This document shows, piece after piece, positions 63,781 through 64,000 of a DNA stretch of 64,000 bases. The notes under the pieces were generated by a model that saw only the letters and a program-made list of their open reading frames with translations, ran no database searches and was not told the origin of the DNA. Numbering within the stretch: position 1 is the stretch's first letter; the number at the start of each line of letters is the position of its first letter. The position numbers and the translations under genes were made by a program. Origin of the DNA: Bradyrhizobium xenonodulans (GTDB taxonomy: Bacteria; Pseudomonadota; Alphaproteobacteria; Rhizobiales; Xanthobacteraceae); NCBI RefSeq assembly GCF_027594865.1, contig NZ_CP089391.1:7780501-7844500 (forward strand), written 5' to 3'.

Positions 63781-64000
63781 ATGGACTGGACCTGGTACCT
63801 CTTCCGCTTCGACGGCCGCATCAACCGCGCCTTGCTGTGGCAGGCGCTGCTGATCGTCATGCTGCTGGCCTGCATGCTCGGGATGATCGATCAGGCCATC
63901 AAGGTCTTGAACGGGGCCTCGACCTTCGCATTCAACCTCAAGCTCGACTTCGATTTCGGCATCGACGACATCTTCAACGCGGTCGATCCCCGGGCCTATC
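63781..64000 (+). CDS. DUF805 family membrane protein, 5' part (runs off the window)
   Basis: 73 codons are visible from the ATG at 63781, with CGGAG upstream. The start MDWTWYLFRFDGRINRALLW and the following hydrophobic helix (QALLIVMLLACMLGMIDQ) are the standard opening of DUF805 proteins. The remainder lies beyond the window. Confidence 0.82.
   Translation, partial: MDWTWYLFRFDGRINRALLWQALLIVMLLACMLGMIDQAIKVLNGASTFAFNLKLDFDFGIDDIFNAVDPRAY

Overview
The window reads as a chromosomal segment of a GC-rich alphaproteobacterium, most likely Bradyrhizobium or a close relative. The evidence is the rpmH-rnpA-yidC-engB-argB-dapD core block, a bacterial transglutaminase-like cysteine peptidase (BTLCP), many small proteins of the type common in that genus, strong third-position GC bias, and abundant short palindromic intergenic repeats. 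I see no transposase, phage gene or CRISPR array. One tRNA (Arg, ACG) is present.

Layout. 1-6.3 kb: the 3'-truncated end of a chemotaxis receptor, a MarR-crotonase pair, and a TetR regulator divergent from an HlyD-DHA2 efflux pair. 6.4-12.9 kb: a tannase/feruloyl esterase, then a tight four-gene operon (TelA, lipoprotein with solute-binding plus VWA domains, XpaC-like protein, second solute-binding protein). This operon is the best candidate in the window for a poorly described system. 13-19.3 kb: serA, a triple rhodanese, and a TonB siderophore receptor with a PepSY reductase-like partner. 19.4-22.9 kb: a DHDPS-like aldolase divergent from an FAD oxidase-GntR pair, with a clear palindromic operator between them. 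23-30.6 kb: a membrane patatin, a BKACE-type enzyme, YgiQ, an ABM-domain protein, and an Rrf2 regulator with a methyltransferase. 30.6-37 kb: a looser accessory stretch rich in degenerate repeats, with a BTLCP carrying an apparent N-terminal frameshift, a TPR-OGT glycosyltransferase, a DUF7660-like protein, a GyrB-N-terminus-like protein, and a secreted alpha/alpha-barrel protein.

37-54 kb: an LLM oxidoreductase, small secreted proteins, a VOC protein, a Tat-exported class V aminotransferase-like protein, a Wzz/GumC-like polysaccharide protein, and a membrane-anchored CobT-type VWA protein. These are followed by an IclR-controlled crotonase / acyl-CoA ligase / Bug-receptor operon, a DUF1963 protein, and a four-gene operon built around an ECF sigma factor with two small CPxC membrane proteins and an ICMT-like methyltransferase. 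54-64 kb: tRNA-Arg, an orphan histidine kinase, and the housekeeping block rpmH, rnpA, yidC, engB, DUF423, argB, DUF1036 protein, HAD phosphatase, dapD, and a truncated DUF805 protein.

Two cross-cutting patterns stand out. First, a dispersed two-hairpin repeat occurs four times, always at gene ends, and its edge supplies stop codons of neighbouring genes. Second, the MarR and Rrf2 genes each appear to be leaderless, with a perfect operator palindrome lying on the start codon itself.
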